A DNA stretch of 64,000 bases from Antedon mediterranea. Lineage: Eukaryota > Echinodermata > Crinoidea > Comatulida > Antedonidae. Positions 50,501 through 63,689 of this stretch are shown here, in pieces. Where the stretch lies: NCBI RefSeq assembly GCF_964355755.1, contig NC_092676.1, forward strand, positions 19,576,288 to 19,640,287, in the 5' to 3' direction. Positions within the stretch are counted from its first letter, which is position 1. Each line of letters starts with the position of its first letter. Position numbers and translations under genes: made by a program. The notes under the pieces were generated by a model, which did not search any database, was not told the DNA's origin, and saw only the letters and a list, made by a program, of their open reading frames with translations.

Positions 50501-51364
50501 AATAAAAAAAAAGTGCTGAAATATTAAACGTGTTTTTAGTTTTACATACAAATAATGCCTAGCAACAAATTGAGGCTGGAATTAATTTCAAAATTGAAGA
50601 TCTCGGCAAAAATGTACTGGTTCTTTTCAAAGTAAAAAAGTAGGCTAATAGATCAATTTAATATTTGTATTTGATGGATGGCAGGACCAGTGACAAACTG
50701 ACCGTAATTATAATCATACATTTAAAATAATAAACAGAGATGTTCATGATATGAAGCCTTGAAAAATGTGAAATTCTTTTATATGATACACATCAAGCGT
50801 GCGCGAACACACTTTCACCGGAAAAGAGTGATCGACTGCCGCAATTAATATAGTTTACTTAAAAGTGCGAGTATTCTCCCGCCTATCAATCTGTAAAACT
50901 GACTCATCACATCATTATTGCGTTCATAATTCAGGACAATAACTGTATGGAAGGGTCGCTTGTCGGTGGTTTATCAATCTCTCTTGTAGCAATTGATTTC
51001 GATATTCTATTCTCCATAGTGTACTGCAATTGACAGATGATAACATGTGTATATCGAAATCAATTTATATGTCAGCATCAATCAAGTGAAGTATCTGGAT
51101 AGTAACATCATAGATACCCTAGATAGCAATAATGAAAAAGAAGCCCTATCTGGAATGAACTTGAAATAGGCCTATATCTCATTGTGCCCATCCCATTATG
51201 ATCTAGGCATATGATAGTTGGAAGTATCTTCCCACCCAACAAATGATTTACCTAATTTTTTGAAATAGGTAGCCCGGGAGGTAACCAGGTCACCCGAATG
51301 GTAAAACTGCAAAAATTGATGTCGTGAGGGGGAATGCGATAAGGACATTATACGATCTAATCAT

Positions 51365-51735
51365 ATTCAATTCAATTCAAAAAACATTTATTGACCAAAA
51401 ATATTATATCATAACTTTAACAATGGTTGGCATATAATATATATAGTCGAGAGACTACAAAAGGCCCGATGGGCCTGTCGCTGTAGTCCCTCTTTACATT
51501 ATACAAATAATAATACAACACTTAAGCTAATCTTAATTATCCGTTACGTACATTATATAAAAAAAAAAGAATACAGTATCTTAATTAATTAGGTTACCAT
51601 CTGAGGTATAGGCCTACTTTAATAAAAGATATTCTTTAATGAACCTTTTTCAACTTTGCCATTCTTATGCACCATGCTTGGAATTTTATTACAGAAATAA
51701 TTCCAAAGTTTAGGTCCATATTGCGATGGTTTTAA
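51365..51735 (-). mobile_element. CR1-like LINE, 5'-truncated 3' end
   Basis: On the minus strand a remnant frame (51735 to stop at 51619) reads QYGPKLWNYFCNKIPSMV. This matches the GPKxWNxLP pattern near the C-terminus of CR1/jockey-type reverse transcriptases. A 3'UTR follows with a GGCCCatCGGGCC hairpin and a terminal AATAAATG before a (TTGAA)n tail at 51365-51380. The coding part is degraded, with a stop just upstream, so the copy is dead. Confidence 0.65.
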
Positions 51736-51739
51736 TCAG

Positions 51740-53586
51740 GAAAGAATCACTCGTCCCTGGTTTTAATACGAATATGACGGTGACGGTGGTTATACGATTA
51801 GAAGCTTTGAGACGACACCGGTGGATATGCATGCAACAAACTCGGTTTTATTAGGACGGCGGTGACGATAACGGTATCCGGCTATTAAACAACAAATAGG
51901 TCTATTTGTAATTCTGTTCATGTATCTTTCTGTAAACATTACTGCAAAAGAAAACCACAATAAAAAAAAAACGCTGTGTACGTGTACTTGTGCACGTAAT
52001 ATCGGCCATTGTGTCGAGCAGGTTAATTTTCTTTTTTTTAGAACATGAATGTTTTTTTACGTTGCAGACTGGTTTAAATCTGTTGAAAACGTGAAGTGCG
52101 GGACAACCTAGGTCTAGATAATATGTTATTGGGCTGTTGACAATTTAGGTTGAAATATGATCCAGAAAAGGGGGAAATAAGTGAGACTCCTTACCCATAC
52201 GTCGTTTGGAGGCTAATCGTCCATGACATAATTAGGGTTAGTGTGCCTATTGGCTCCATTAGACGCATTGATAAACGCATAAAAGCAGTGTCTATATAAT
52301 TTTGACCGCGATTTTAATGTAGAATTTTGCGTTAAAATGTAATACATTTTATACAGCCTGAACGCGACGAAGCATGACGCAAGGACTCGTAAAATTATAT
52401 AAAAACATATATCTTTTAATGATATCCCAAATAACATTTAAAAAGAAATTGCCTTAATTACCGGGGAAGACAACTTGGTGGATGTTCTGCATTAAAAAAA
52501 ACACTACACGTCACGATGTAGGCCTATTTAAACAAGTTAAATATCTTCTCGGCGTACCATCCATTATTATTTGCCTCCGACAGAACAGAACTGCTTTTTA
52601 ACCAAGAAGACACATTTATGAGTGTCCTGTATTTTTTTAATAAACACTTCGTACCGCATGTTATGTTGTCACCTGACGTATCATCTTTATTTTTATTTAT
52701 TTTATTCAGTTGTCAACCAACAGCGATGAAACCGCCACTAACAGGTTGAATCAAATCTATTATTATTTGCATCTACTGAACAGAATGCATTTTTACTGTA
52801 CCTGTATAAAACATTGGTGTCACACGGTGGTTGTAACAAAAGGAAATTCCATTCATTCAACAGTTTTTATGTATTTTGTAGGTTTGTATTAGAAATGTTT
52901 TTAAAATAGTCTACCCATTAAATACCGTCATGCATATCTATCTGTATAATCATTCTATTCATGAGACCGGATACGGCGTTCAAACAGATTCGATATTATT
53001 TAGCCCATAGTAGCAGGGAGTTGTAAAATAATTATTTTAAAACTCCCTGATAGTAGCATGTGATAAACTGATTTTGAAAACACTTTTTTTATGTTCTTAT
53101 ACAAAATTCCATATTTTATTTTGTTATAATTTATAAATAAATACTTTTATATTAAGATATTTGATTTTTAGTTTCTTTAAAAGAATATACACTATTCGCC
53201 ATCGGTTTCATTAACAAAAACTTTCTTCCCGGTTGTACAGTAGAACCGTAATTCTATACATACAAGCTACATTCATTCATCGTTTGGATTTCATTGTCAT
53301 ATAATGGGCCAATAGAGAGGAAACCATTTTGTTTTATACAGAGATTGATATTTTTACTTCATAAATATCGTGTTAGTGCATGAGATATAAAACTCAAGTG
53401 TCATTTGGGCTATATATGAATTTTGTTTTTTTTCTGTAACATTTTAAATATTATCTTTCAGCCTCAAATCGGTTTGTTGGTTCTTGTTTTTTTTACGTAG
53501 CACACGGGGATGTTCATTAAAAATGCATTATACAGAAATGTTTAAGCCTAAAGTTCTCCTGTGATACTTAACTGTGGAAGGTTTCA

Positions 53587-53619
<33 letters not shown>

Positions 53620-56000
53620 CTTTCATTAAGAAATTATTTAGATAGAATGTGTTTAATAGCTGACTTCGTTCAAAACCAAATGACGAGTGAAAGGCATTTG
53701 ATTACTGAACATTTTAATTATAAAACATTAATGAACGCTGCAATAACGTACGATTCCATCTGCACACACATTTACGCACGATTAAAAATGTCATAATTAC
53801 TGTAATCGGGTTTGATTGATTTAAGTAAAATGTTTTGACTAAATTATGTGTTTTACCTTGCTTAACGTCAATCAAGGTCAAGTGATGAATACATATTCAA
53901 GGAATCTTCATAACAGAATTCTTGAATCGTCTGCCAAGTTAATAATTAGCCAATCAGAATCGCGCAAGGCAACATTCGGGCACACTTTCATTTGTAAACA
54001 ACATGTACTACAAAAGTTGGCAATTGTTACAACCTTGCAAGTAGCCTTGCGAATACAGATACATAATGACATCTCCCAATGATACTACATAACCTTGAGA
54101 GTGGCAACCTGTCCTTTGATGAAGGTAACCTCGATGCACCTAGGCCTATGCCATTTTTTAAAACAAATGAATTCTGAGTCACAAGGCCTTGCATAGCGAC
54201 CCTCATTCCCGTGGCCTTAATTAATTGTACGCATAATGGGACACTCTACATAATGTATTGATGATAAACTGCATTATGTAAGTTATTTTAATTACATTGT
54301 TTTCAACTCATTGCTGTGTAGTTTCTAAAATCGATCTTTGTCGTGATGCGATGTACAAGCGATGATTACGTCACATTTCAATGACACAAACATCATCAAT
54401 GCTAACGAATTTCATGGAAACGAACGATTATGGAATTACAATACCACTATTGTATGATCACTAAACCACGTTTTGTTATTATAAAATATGTTTTTATGGT
54501 TTTCGATTTGTCATTCTGAAAATAGTTATTGATGTCTGTTATATTACTTATAAGTTTTAAAATGGCAATGACCTTTGTGTATCTGGTATATTATATTTTG
54601 GTGAGGAATTACAGTAGGCCTATGATATACTTGTATGTGCATCATTTCTGCTGCAAATATATATCGTGTATTCAATATTAAAAAATACGGTATATATACG
54701 GTTTAAAGTACGAGCCTACGTGTTCATATTTTCTCTGTTTTTTTAAATGCGTAGTTTTGACAAAACTTTAGAATTGATATTTTATTCCACCTTTTTAAAG
54801 TACGATCCTACGTGTTCATATTTTTTGATTGTGTGACAACTTATTCCAGCCTAAGTTCTTGTTAATTTGTCTTATCGTGTTTTAAATTGTAGGCCTAGTT
54901 TACTACTCTCAACTAATTTACTAATAGCATCACATTTCCTTATACAAACAACATATCGTGTTGTCCAAACTTTTGGAGCAATTGTAGTCGGATATCAATG
55001 ACTCGTGTTAACAGTTCGTACAGTTATACTGTATTTCAGGATTTCCTACTATAGTATTTTATTATACTAATAATACCACCTCTTTTATTATAAAAACGCA
55101 CATATGGAGTATGAATATTAATATTGGACTGGTTTGAAGCATCGGCTTTTACATTATATTCCGATCCTGAATAGTTTGTCAATACACGATAAAATACAAA
55201 TGGCGCGAAAGAGAACCCGGTGTTCGTGGCGTCTAACCTACTTCGTGTCAGTATTGCTTGTTAATGTTATTTGAACAACGTTGACTCTTATTGGCCGACA
55301 GAAATTAACTGAAAACTTAATGAAACGTTGAGGGCACATACCCGCATAGCTTGACCGGCGGACGACTGGAATACTACTAAGAGATAGAAGTATTGATGAG
55401 CTCATTTTCGTTTTTGTTAATTGTCTTTTCAAGGTTAAAAGTTTTCTTTTATAGGTTGTTAACCTGATCACTATGATTTTCCGTATTTGTGGCAGTCGAA
55501 TAAAAAAAACGTGTAAGAGTTGATTGGTACTGAGAATAATTATGTATTTGTATTCAAGAAAAAGCGGATGCTTGACTTTTAGTTGTTACTATCATAATGT
55601 TTTGTTGATGGAATGTTGCCACATTTTTTTTAAAGTTATTGCTTTCTCTTTCAATACTCCTCATTGTCACGTGTCAATGGATCATTCAAAATGTTCGGCC
55701 ATGTTATGTAATTATCACTCTACTGTCTAGAATTCTGGGTTTTCTATATTATTACAGTTCAATAACCAAACGTCAAATCGGATAATGCATTTTATGAATG
55801 TTATTACGGATGTGGCGATTGAACAACTGACACATTGAAGCGTCACTGTTCATTGTTGTACTGTATAGTATTTATTAGAAACTCAGCTTTCCTTGAAGAG
55901 ATTAATAAATAAATAATATCAAGCTTTGTTGTATAACAATAATGGTGTGTAGGTCTACGTTATAGACAGTGTTTCGGTGCAAATAAGTAGACTTATGGTG
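51740..56000. other. Intergenic sequence, no gene seen
   Basis: There is no supportable coding region. It includes an A-T hairpin with CAGGGAGT/ACTCCCTG arms at 53015-53050, and an exact NR5A-type half-site at 53872-53880. Confidence 0.45.
53588..53620. repeat. (TTGA)n microsatellite
   Basis: About seven to eight uninterrupted TTGA/GATT units. Confidence 0.9.
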
Positions 56001-56002
56001 AC

Positions 56003-56147
56003 AAGCTCAGTCTACACAATCAAACTTTATGTGACACAAAACATACGGACATGATGATGTCATATCACTGCCATATGTGGGCATATCACTACCATATTGG
56101 GGCACTTTTTTTATTGCCAAACTAGTTAAATAACGTAGACAGAGCTT
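56003..56147. mobile_element. MITE-like palindromic element, family A copy 3
   Basis: Left AAGCTCAGTCTACACAATCAA and right ACGTAGACAGAGCTT form imperfect terminal inverted repeats. The interior keeps the TTTATGTGACA, GACATGATGATGTCATATCA and CACTACCATATTGGGGCAC segments shared with 8411-8562 and 31288-31445. Confidence 0.75.
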
Positions 56148-57180
56148 AAGTTATGTTCGCTAACTACGCGGTTTTGATTGTATTCCACTTGGTTTAGTTT
56201 TGACTGTTACTTTCAATTCCACCTTGTACCATATTATTATACTTAAGACGGGTATATAACTATTTCAACTTTCATTTACTTTCAAGTAAAGCACAGGATT
56301 GGCTGTTTTTAGTTTTTCTCTGTTTTTTTTGTGTGTTGTGACATACATAGTGGAGAAATCATCAAGACATTTATTAACAATGGAATAGGACTTTAAACAT
56401 AGATTAAACTAGCCTAGTTACTCAACCTTTTTTATATCAAATGTTTTGTTTTTTTGTTGATTTGCTGTTACTAACATTAATTAGTTTAGGCTCAAATTGT
56501 TCATAGTTTGGTACAATATTTTAGTGTTTCTTGAAACCATATCGGATCCATCCATCCATCAACACACTTGTTCGTACTAAAAAAAGCTATGGCAACGCAA
56601 TATATGATGTATTTGATTATATAATATTTTATCATTATATTGATAGTTGCGTTTCTCTTTTCTTATTAATAAATTCTTTAAAGTATAAGAACGACCTTGA
56701 CGAATGCCTTTTTGTCAAGTAATTTTAATATATTTACTTATTATACAGGTATATGTATTTTCATTTATCATATGTTCACACATTGTAATTGGTGTATTGT
56801 AGTATACTGTACATCCCTATCTGTTTTTCTATAGGTAACCTTGACGACTTTAAAAAGAATAATGCACGAGTCCTCGAACTTGTGGATGGCTCGAACGGTG
56901 AATAAACCTGCTATTAACCTAGCTTAGCAATGACCATGAACGGTCAAGGTTGGTCTTTGGCGCTCCATAGTGACCCTTTCAAGGATATAAACTTTCAACT
57001 AATGATCTTTCGCTGCACTTTGGTGACATTCTAGAAGATGGATTTAGATTTATGATAATAATAATCAATTATGCATAAAATTGATTATTGGTCAAGACGT
57101 CAACGTCCAATTCGTTGGCCTCGACTTTCTCATCATTGCTACTCTCCTCTTTTCGTTACCTCCTACCTTGCCGTTTCCAC

Positions 57181-57295
57181 CATATCATCATCATATCATC
57201 ATCATCACCATCTTTCCATTCAGGTCCTCCTCTTCAGTCGCCATTGTTCATCATCATTATCATCATCGTCGTCGTCATTCATCATCGTTATTAAT
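57181..57295. repeat. (ATC)n/(CAT)n-rich microsatellite tract
   Basis: Interrupted CAT/ATC triplets with CGT variants keep three plus frames open (His-, Ser- and Ile-rich), which explains the overlapping short frames here. Confidence 0.85.
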
Positions 57296-57319
57296 TATTA
57301 CACCATAGACAATGATTAA

Positions 57320-60300
57320 CACGTCATCACCTTTACGTCGTCATCACCACCGTTCATCATACTTGTTTCCATTATCATTCCATCCATTCAAATCATCTAA
57401 ACCAGTATCAACTCTTCTCGAAGGTTGAGACATGCAGGCCCCATGAAACGTCCTGAGAGAGAACCAATACTAACAATTAGATTAATTATTTTGTTCTTAC
57501 ATCCAAACAATCAATACCTCGGTAACGAAATAAGAATTCCACGCCTAATATATCCTATTTTCACATTATCTAATCCTAATAGTTTCTATATGGAGGGTGA
57601 CGATGAAAAGATCACCAAAATCGATTATAATGGAATTACTATAATCATTTGATCAGTTCATGATTGACCTTATGATATTTAAATATCTTTTAAGATGTAC
57701 CCCTCCCCCCCCCCCCGCAAGAAAATGAAGATTTAATTAAATGAGATTTTTAAATGGGTTATTTTGTTTTTTTCGATTGAATTTTTCTTTCAAAGTGGGT
57801 AACTATTATGTGCCATTAAAATGGCATATTCATACAAAAAAAAATTATTTTTTCAGGGGAAATATATCTTTAAAATGTTACCTGAGCAAACATATCTATA
57901 TTAATTATAAAGATATCATGACCTCTTTCAAACTCTGTATTTTAATTTACAAGAATTTAATTTACAAGAATAGATTATCATACTTATTATTATTACAAAA
58001 AATATATATTTCTCATTAGGTGAGCATTTGGTTTGTCCTATTTCTAATAAATTTCCAGTCGTACACTCTCTTGTTCCAAATATTAAATCCAAATTCTTAT
58101 CTCAGCCTACTTGACTTGATATTCTCAAGAGCCGTACCAAACTGACCAATGTACTTTAATCCTTTTGCACATCCTGGTTCTCGTACTACAAGGTAAAAAT
58201 GATTAAAATTGTCCTTTTTAAAATTCATTTTACAAATTATGACAAAAGGATGTTTGCAGTCCGTTATAACAGCAACTATGGACAAATGAATAATAATACT
58301 ATAATAATAATAGTAAATGAATGTTTCGATTCTCCATGCAAAAACTAATTAAGTAGCAATATACCATAATTGTGTAAAAATTGGTTCCGCAAAATTAAAA
58401 GACGTATTTTTATTTTACTTGTTTTCGTTTCATTAAATAAATGTTTATACTGTACTACAATGTTAACAATAATTTAAAAGCTTTCAAGGTTTATGAAATA
58501 AATGTATCGTCAGATTATATAATTTTTGCAATAAAAAAAACCTTCGACTGTTTCATCAAATAAACGATATTTGTAACAATGTCCTCCACATCTAATTTGA
58601 TACATCAAGGATTATCTTATCTCAGAAAGCACTTCTTCTTCGGTACTTCAATGCCATCTACAAGGTGTACAACACTAATTGAACTTGACCTTGAGATACC
58701 AAGGGAGTGGCAATGTACCGCATGAGATAACATTGAGATCAATGCTAATCAATAATGATCAATGCTGTCATTACGTGTTAAAGGTCATGCGCTAATGAAA
58801 GATGTAAAAAAAACAATTAATGAAATTGTGTATAACCTTGCTGATAAGAATTGTGAATTTTACTTCTGTTTCAATTTCTAAACGTAACCCGGGCGACGAA
58901 GTCTTAACTTTCGCAAATATGATGTTGACAAAACAAATTTGTATAAATAAACCCATATGCATAAGCGAAACTATAAAATCCACATACAAATGAACAAACT
59001 AAGAATAAATAAATGCTGAAATAACTCAACACTAAAATAAAACAACGAAGAATGAAAAACACAATCTTCTGCATTGTTAGACCTATGTAGTGTAGGAGGC
59101 CTACAGTTTTGTAAACAAGTATTATAATAATGTTATATTTGGGGCGTGCAAATGCCATAAATATTTTCTTATTTATCTGAACTACATCTAATTGAGTTAT
59201 ACAAAAATTAACAAAACTTTTAAAATACTATTACTACAACAATACAATTAACTTTTCCATTTAAAAATAAAATATTAAAAACAACAGAAACAAAGAAGCA
59301 TGCGTCGACGCTTTTAGGTAATTAAATATTACAAACTTTTTATCAAGTTCAATATATCAGACCTCATGGTATTTTAGGCAAATTATTAAATAACTTGATC
59401 TAAGTAATCATAACATAATCCCGAGAATGATTTGCTGATATCGCGAGTTACAGAAGACATGACTCACACTTTTACATTAAAAAGGCTCATTCAAAGATTT
59501 GTGATTCTTGTTGAATGGAAACAACACATTTACGTCTTGAACATGTGTAGAATTTACGCTATTTACGTTTTTTAAGTATTGATAAGAGATCAAGAAAAGT
59601 TTCCCGGTATTACTACCTATTAATTATTATTTTATTTTTGATGTGATACAGCGAGTTGAATGTCTACAGCAGTTTGTAAGTTCGATCATGCGTGAAGCGG
59701 TCCTATTACACAATGTCACATTTTATCATTGGTTCAAAGTGTTATATTATTTGCATAAAGTTTTATCGCAAAAAAATATTTTAATAATGTTAAAAGTGTA
59801 ATGCGTGTTTATCATTCATAAAACTTACCAAAGGTTAACAGCCATGTGTTAAAAACCAATTGTTATTCAAACATAACCAGCATAACTATTTGTTTAGAAA
59901 GTAATTTCACAACCCTTAATAAATTGATCTTCATTCCATTTAAAGTTCATTATAAATACATTGTTTTTCATTTGTTTTGCTGGATTACAAACACTTCAAG
60001 ATACTTCGGTAACACTAGATTGTATAGTATTATCAAGGCCTGGCCTTGGCTTGTATTACTGAATTTGAAAACCATTAGTCGTTTGAGGTCCTTTGGTCGG
60101 GGTGTCCTCCATAGAGAATGAGTGTCCTCGTAGAGCTATCCTTTAACTAAAGGTCTATAATGCATTATATAATTTTGTGTTAATGAATCGGAGGACAAGA
60201 AGAGAAGATAATACATGTTCCCATGAAACTTTATTTTTTAATTGTGAATTGCAATATTATTTTTTGACGTTACTTTACAAAATACAATGAAATCTTAAAT

Positions 60301-61765
60301 GTAAAGAAGCGTCGCTGTGAAACTGTAGGCCTAACAAACCAATAAGAAATATAGTGAAAGCAGTCCTTATAAGAACATACTTATTGCTGTATATTTACAT
60401 TTTATTAAGCTATGGGTGGCGTGCTCCCTTAAATTCATTTTTATAAAATACTTTGGGCTCAATTATGTTTTTATTGAAAACATCCGGCTATATTTATTTC
60501 CTATGATTATCTTGAAGGTTATAGTTCCGGAAAACCTCGCAAAAATTAATTTCTAGACAAAACACCTTGATATTGATATTATCAAGATAATAACTAGGCC
60601 TATGGCTGAAGTATTAGGCTACAATTTCAGTTAATTTGTGTTGATACTCATGGGTTTTATTTTCCCGATGTTCAAAATGTTTACCTTTAGGCTATTAAAA
60701 AATATTATATTATAACAGTATTTAATTTAATGTTATTAAAATAATACAGCAAATTTTAAATTAAACCTTAACAAACATTGAAAATGTCATTGTACCATAA
60801 TCTTCAAATAATAACAAATAAAGAATTGTTTGGACAATATTTTTAATTACGGGAGAAGAATTGTTTCCTCTCCTTGGTAAAATTTGATAGGTATAATTCT
60901 TCATTGACATAATGGTTTAGAATAGGATCTATTTTATTACATAAAGAAATGACAGCGCTATTACTGTATGTTTTATTTAGTCTTAAAATATTAGAAAAAC
61001 ATTTTAACTAGGTCTAAGTGACTTTATTTTTATGTCTTTAATTAAAGTCTAGTAGGATGCCAAATTTAAGTAAGTGTCATAAGGTCTTCTGACAAGTGTG
61101 CCTTTTAATAGTCTACGCGCACGATTCCTAACCTCAGCATCACCAAACCCCACCAAGTTCGCGTGCAGAAAGTGTCTTGGTACCCAGCACATCTTCAAGG
61201 CTGCAACGGCGGGAAGTCGACTGATCAATTAATTTATGTCGGTATCGTTCAGACGCCGACCAGGTATTTTACCGGTAATAATAGGTAGTTATCGTTGCAT
61301 GGCAAATATTGAACCTGGCCTTGAATATCAGCAAGCTACTACCAAGCATGCCGTTATTTCTTGCAGTAAGGATTGGAGATATTTCTCTGTGGGCCTAATC
61401 GTTGCAAATAAAACCAGGTTAATCTATTGAGGACTGTTAATAGGCTTCAAGGTCACAACCCTTTGGGAAAAGTGCTTTCACTGAACAACATATTAAGACA
61501 TAATTAGCTCGTATAATATTATAGTAGTAGGCCTAAATAATAAGGTAGAATATCATTATTACTTATCTGAATTTGAATTCTAAATCTAAAATATATTATT
61601 TATTAATAAAAAAAAACGAACATTTGTATGGTACTCTAATTTTCTTACCTATTTCAAACTTAAAATGTTTTATTTGTTGTTTGTAAAATGTTTCAGCTGC
61701 GCCCCATTTTAAATCTGAAAAAGAGCCGACTATGACTACTATATCTTATAATATACTATAATATA
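57320..61765. other. Intergenic sequence, no confirmed gene
   Basis: This is AT-rich with no recognisable protein. It contains a C-rich run at about 57698-57716, exact NR5A-type half-sites at 58686-58694 (complement) and 61447-61455, and a GC-richer patch at about 61100-61430 with an unremarkable 64-codon frame. Confidence 0.4.
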
Positions 61766-61772
61766 GGAAGTA

Positions 61773-62312
61773 TACAAGATACAAGATACAAGAAGATACA
61801 AGAAAACTTTATTCATCCCAACTTGGGAAATTGTGTTGCTGTCTAATAACAATGCCGTATTTAAAAGAGAAATGATAGGCCTAATACATAAGTGTGATAA
61901 TAATAATAATAACAATAAAAGTGTATCGTAATAAATTTCCCTATCTTTGATACCTTTCATTATAGTCTTGTATGCCCCTTGGGAGGAAGGAGAGACGATG
62001 GCGTTCAGTGGATCCCCGTGGCGGCCTCAGTCTACCACTACGTTCCATAAGGCAGTCGGCAATGTCCGAGTTAAGGGGATGACTAACATCATTCCATATC
62101 ACTCTAAACATATTGCGCAACCGTTCATGATAGACCGAGTCCACCACGGGTAATTCACATCCAACTATCCTCCCTGCCCTCCTCACCAACCTGTCTATTT
62201 TATCCCTATCAACCTTACCAACATTCCCACCCCAACCCAACAGACAATATCCCCAAACAGAACTAATCACTGACAAATAAAACATCCTAAGGATGTGGCT
62301 ATCAACATTTAT
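61773..62312 (-). mobile_element. Non-LTR retrotransposon (LINE) 3' fragment
   Basis: On the minus strand a frame from about 62312 to the stop at 61941 (114 codons from its first ATG at 62285) shows the C-terminus of a LINE reverse transcriptase: GWGGN, RLVRRAGRIVG, VSHPL, SGRLRPPRGSTERHR, SFLPRGIQDYN. These match the pattern CWGGN-x-LVKKAG-x-SHPL-x-R-x-SF-P-AI-YN seen in many animal LINEs. The 3'UTR ends with GATGAATAAAG and a (TTGTATC)n tail at about 61773-61800, in place of poly-A. It is a 5'-truncated insertion. The remaining C-terminal frame is intact, suggesting fairly recent arrival. Confidence 0.8.
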
Positions 62313-62780
62313 TTTAATATTTTTTTTTTATATTTCGTCAACACCGTTGGTTTAATTTAGCTCGTCAAACATTAAATGGGCCTATTAAATTGTTTAGATT
62401 AACTTATTTATTTGGTAACATACATGATAGTTATGTTTATTGATTGTAAAAGATTTGTAAAAATTGTTATGATTGAATTTGACTTGTTTTTTTAGTTTAA
62501 AACTATAGAGGACGTACTTTAAATGGTGTAGAATTATAGAAAAATAAATACAAGTGTGTTTACAAAATAAAACAACACAAAAATATCATGAGAATATGCT
62601 ATTTACTAATATAAATGGAAAAAAAAAATGAAAAAATGGAGACTTATAGTAAAAAACAAACAAACAGTAAATAATAGACCTAAGCCTAGGCCTAGTAGGC
62701 CTAGTTTAAATAATTTGTTTGTTTGTTATCTATAGGGGGCGTACTGTCTCTTTTTTTAATTGACTCATGGGATATCCAAA

Positions 62781-62942
62781 ATGGCAGCCTCCAGTAATTA
62801 TAAACATGATGGTGGAAAGAAAGGAAAGAAGTATAAAGCTAAATTTAGCAAAAACCGAACACCTGATATACAGCATAAACGAAAACAAAAATGGCAACTG
62901 GATGAAGAAGAAATTGCTTTGCTGAAATCAAAATATGACAGC
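62781..62942 (+). CDS. First coding exon of a probable DDX10/Dbp4-type DEAD-box RNA helicase (partial)
   Basis: An ATG in a strong context (CCAAAATGG) opens a 54-codon exon ending AGC|GTATGT (donor at 62943, phase 0). The peptide starts MAASSNYKHDGGKKGKKYK, is highly basic (nucleolar-like), and ends with KWQLDEEEIALLKSKYDS. That end aligns with the region just before the helicase core of DDX10/Dbp4, pattern W-Q-[VL]-x-x-E-x-I-x-x-L-x-x-x-Y. DDX10 family members act in the nucleolus in small-subunit rRNA processing. The helicase motifs would lie in exons beyond this window. The exon looks real from Kozak context, composition and donor. The family assignment rests on about 18 residues and is moderate. 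Confidence 0.5.
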
Positions 62943-62949
62943 GTATGTG

Positions 62950-63235
62950 TATTTATGTAAAAACGTGTGTAGGAGGCCTCCTCTAGCTAGCCTGATAGGC
63001 TAGCTAGGCCTAGCTCTAGGTAGGCTCTAGGATAGGCCTAGCTAGCTAGGCCTAGAGAGTAGGCCTACTACTAGGCTAGCCAGGCCCTCTATAGACTATA
63101 GAGGCCTAACTAGGCCCGCCTACCTTATCCAGCGTAGCTAGGCCATGCTAGGCTAAGTTAGACTAGGCTAGCCGCTCTACTACTACTAGTAGTAGGCCTA
63201 GCTAGGCCCTCTAGCTAGGTAGTTATTAGGGCGCT
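62950..63235. repeat. TAGGCCTA/CTAGCTAG-dense patch
   Basis: Nearly 300 bp are built from overlapping short words (TAGGCCTA, CTAGCTAGGC, TAGTAGTAGG) and are much richer in GC than their surroundings. The words are self-complementary, so many small hairpins are possible. The patch lies directly inside the first intron of the gene at 62781. Confidence 0.8.
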
Positions 63236-63257
63236 AGTTCCGTTTCGCACCTGTCAT

Positions 63258-63578
63258 TTATTTCGACTCAAAATTTGTTTAGTAACTTTATCGTGAGTAC
63301 CACACCTTAGAATTAGGCCTCAAAAATACTTTTACGAAGGAGATCACACAAAAAGTAACAAATAAATCCTTTAAATTGATGAATTTACAGACGTGTTTCT
63401 CGCACATCTGTTCGTGAATTTCGCATACGCCATGTTCAATGTTGTTGTGTCTATGGAGCGCCAAAAAAGCAATAATAATAGAGGGACGAAAACTCAATAT
63501 AATGCGTATATTTAATGCATTTATTGGTGAAAATTACGTTCAATTTTAATATATTTTGTCAATGTCAATGCAACAAAA
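63258..63578. repeat. Foldback element, left arm
   Basis: This arm of about 320 bp is repeated in inverse orientation at 63690-64000, with a few differences and small indels. Matching landmarks include TTATTTC-ACTCAAAATTTG at the outer end, TACCACACCTTAGAATTAGG, TCCTTTAAATTGATGAATTT and the inner TTTTGTCAATGTCAATGCAA. A 69-codon frame on the complement is an accident of the repeat. Confidence 0.9.
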
Positions 63579-63689
63579 ATGTTACTGTTGATACTGTACA
63601 TGGTTTTCGCAGTTTTCGTTAACCTTACTGTACTGTACTCTTAGTCTTAGAGGCCTAGGCTAGGTAGTGATGCTGATTTAGGCCTAGAG

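Noticed and set aside
57071-57319. Overlapping His/Ser/Ile-rich frames
   Set aside because: Explained by the (ATC)n/(CAT)n microsatellite, open in three frames.
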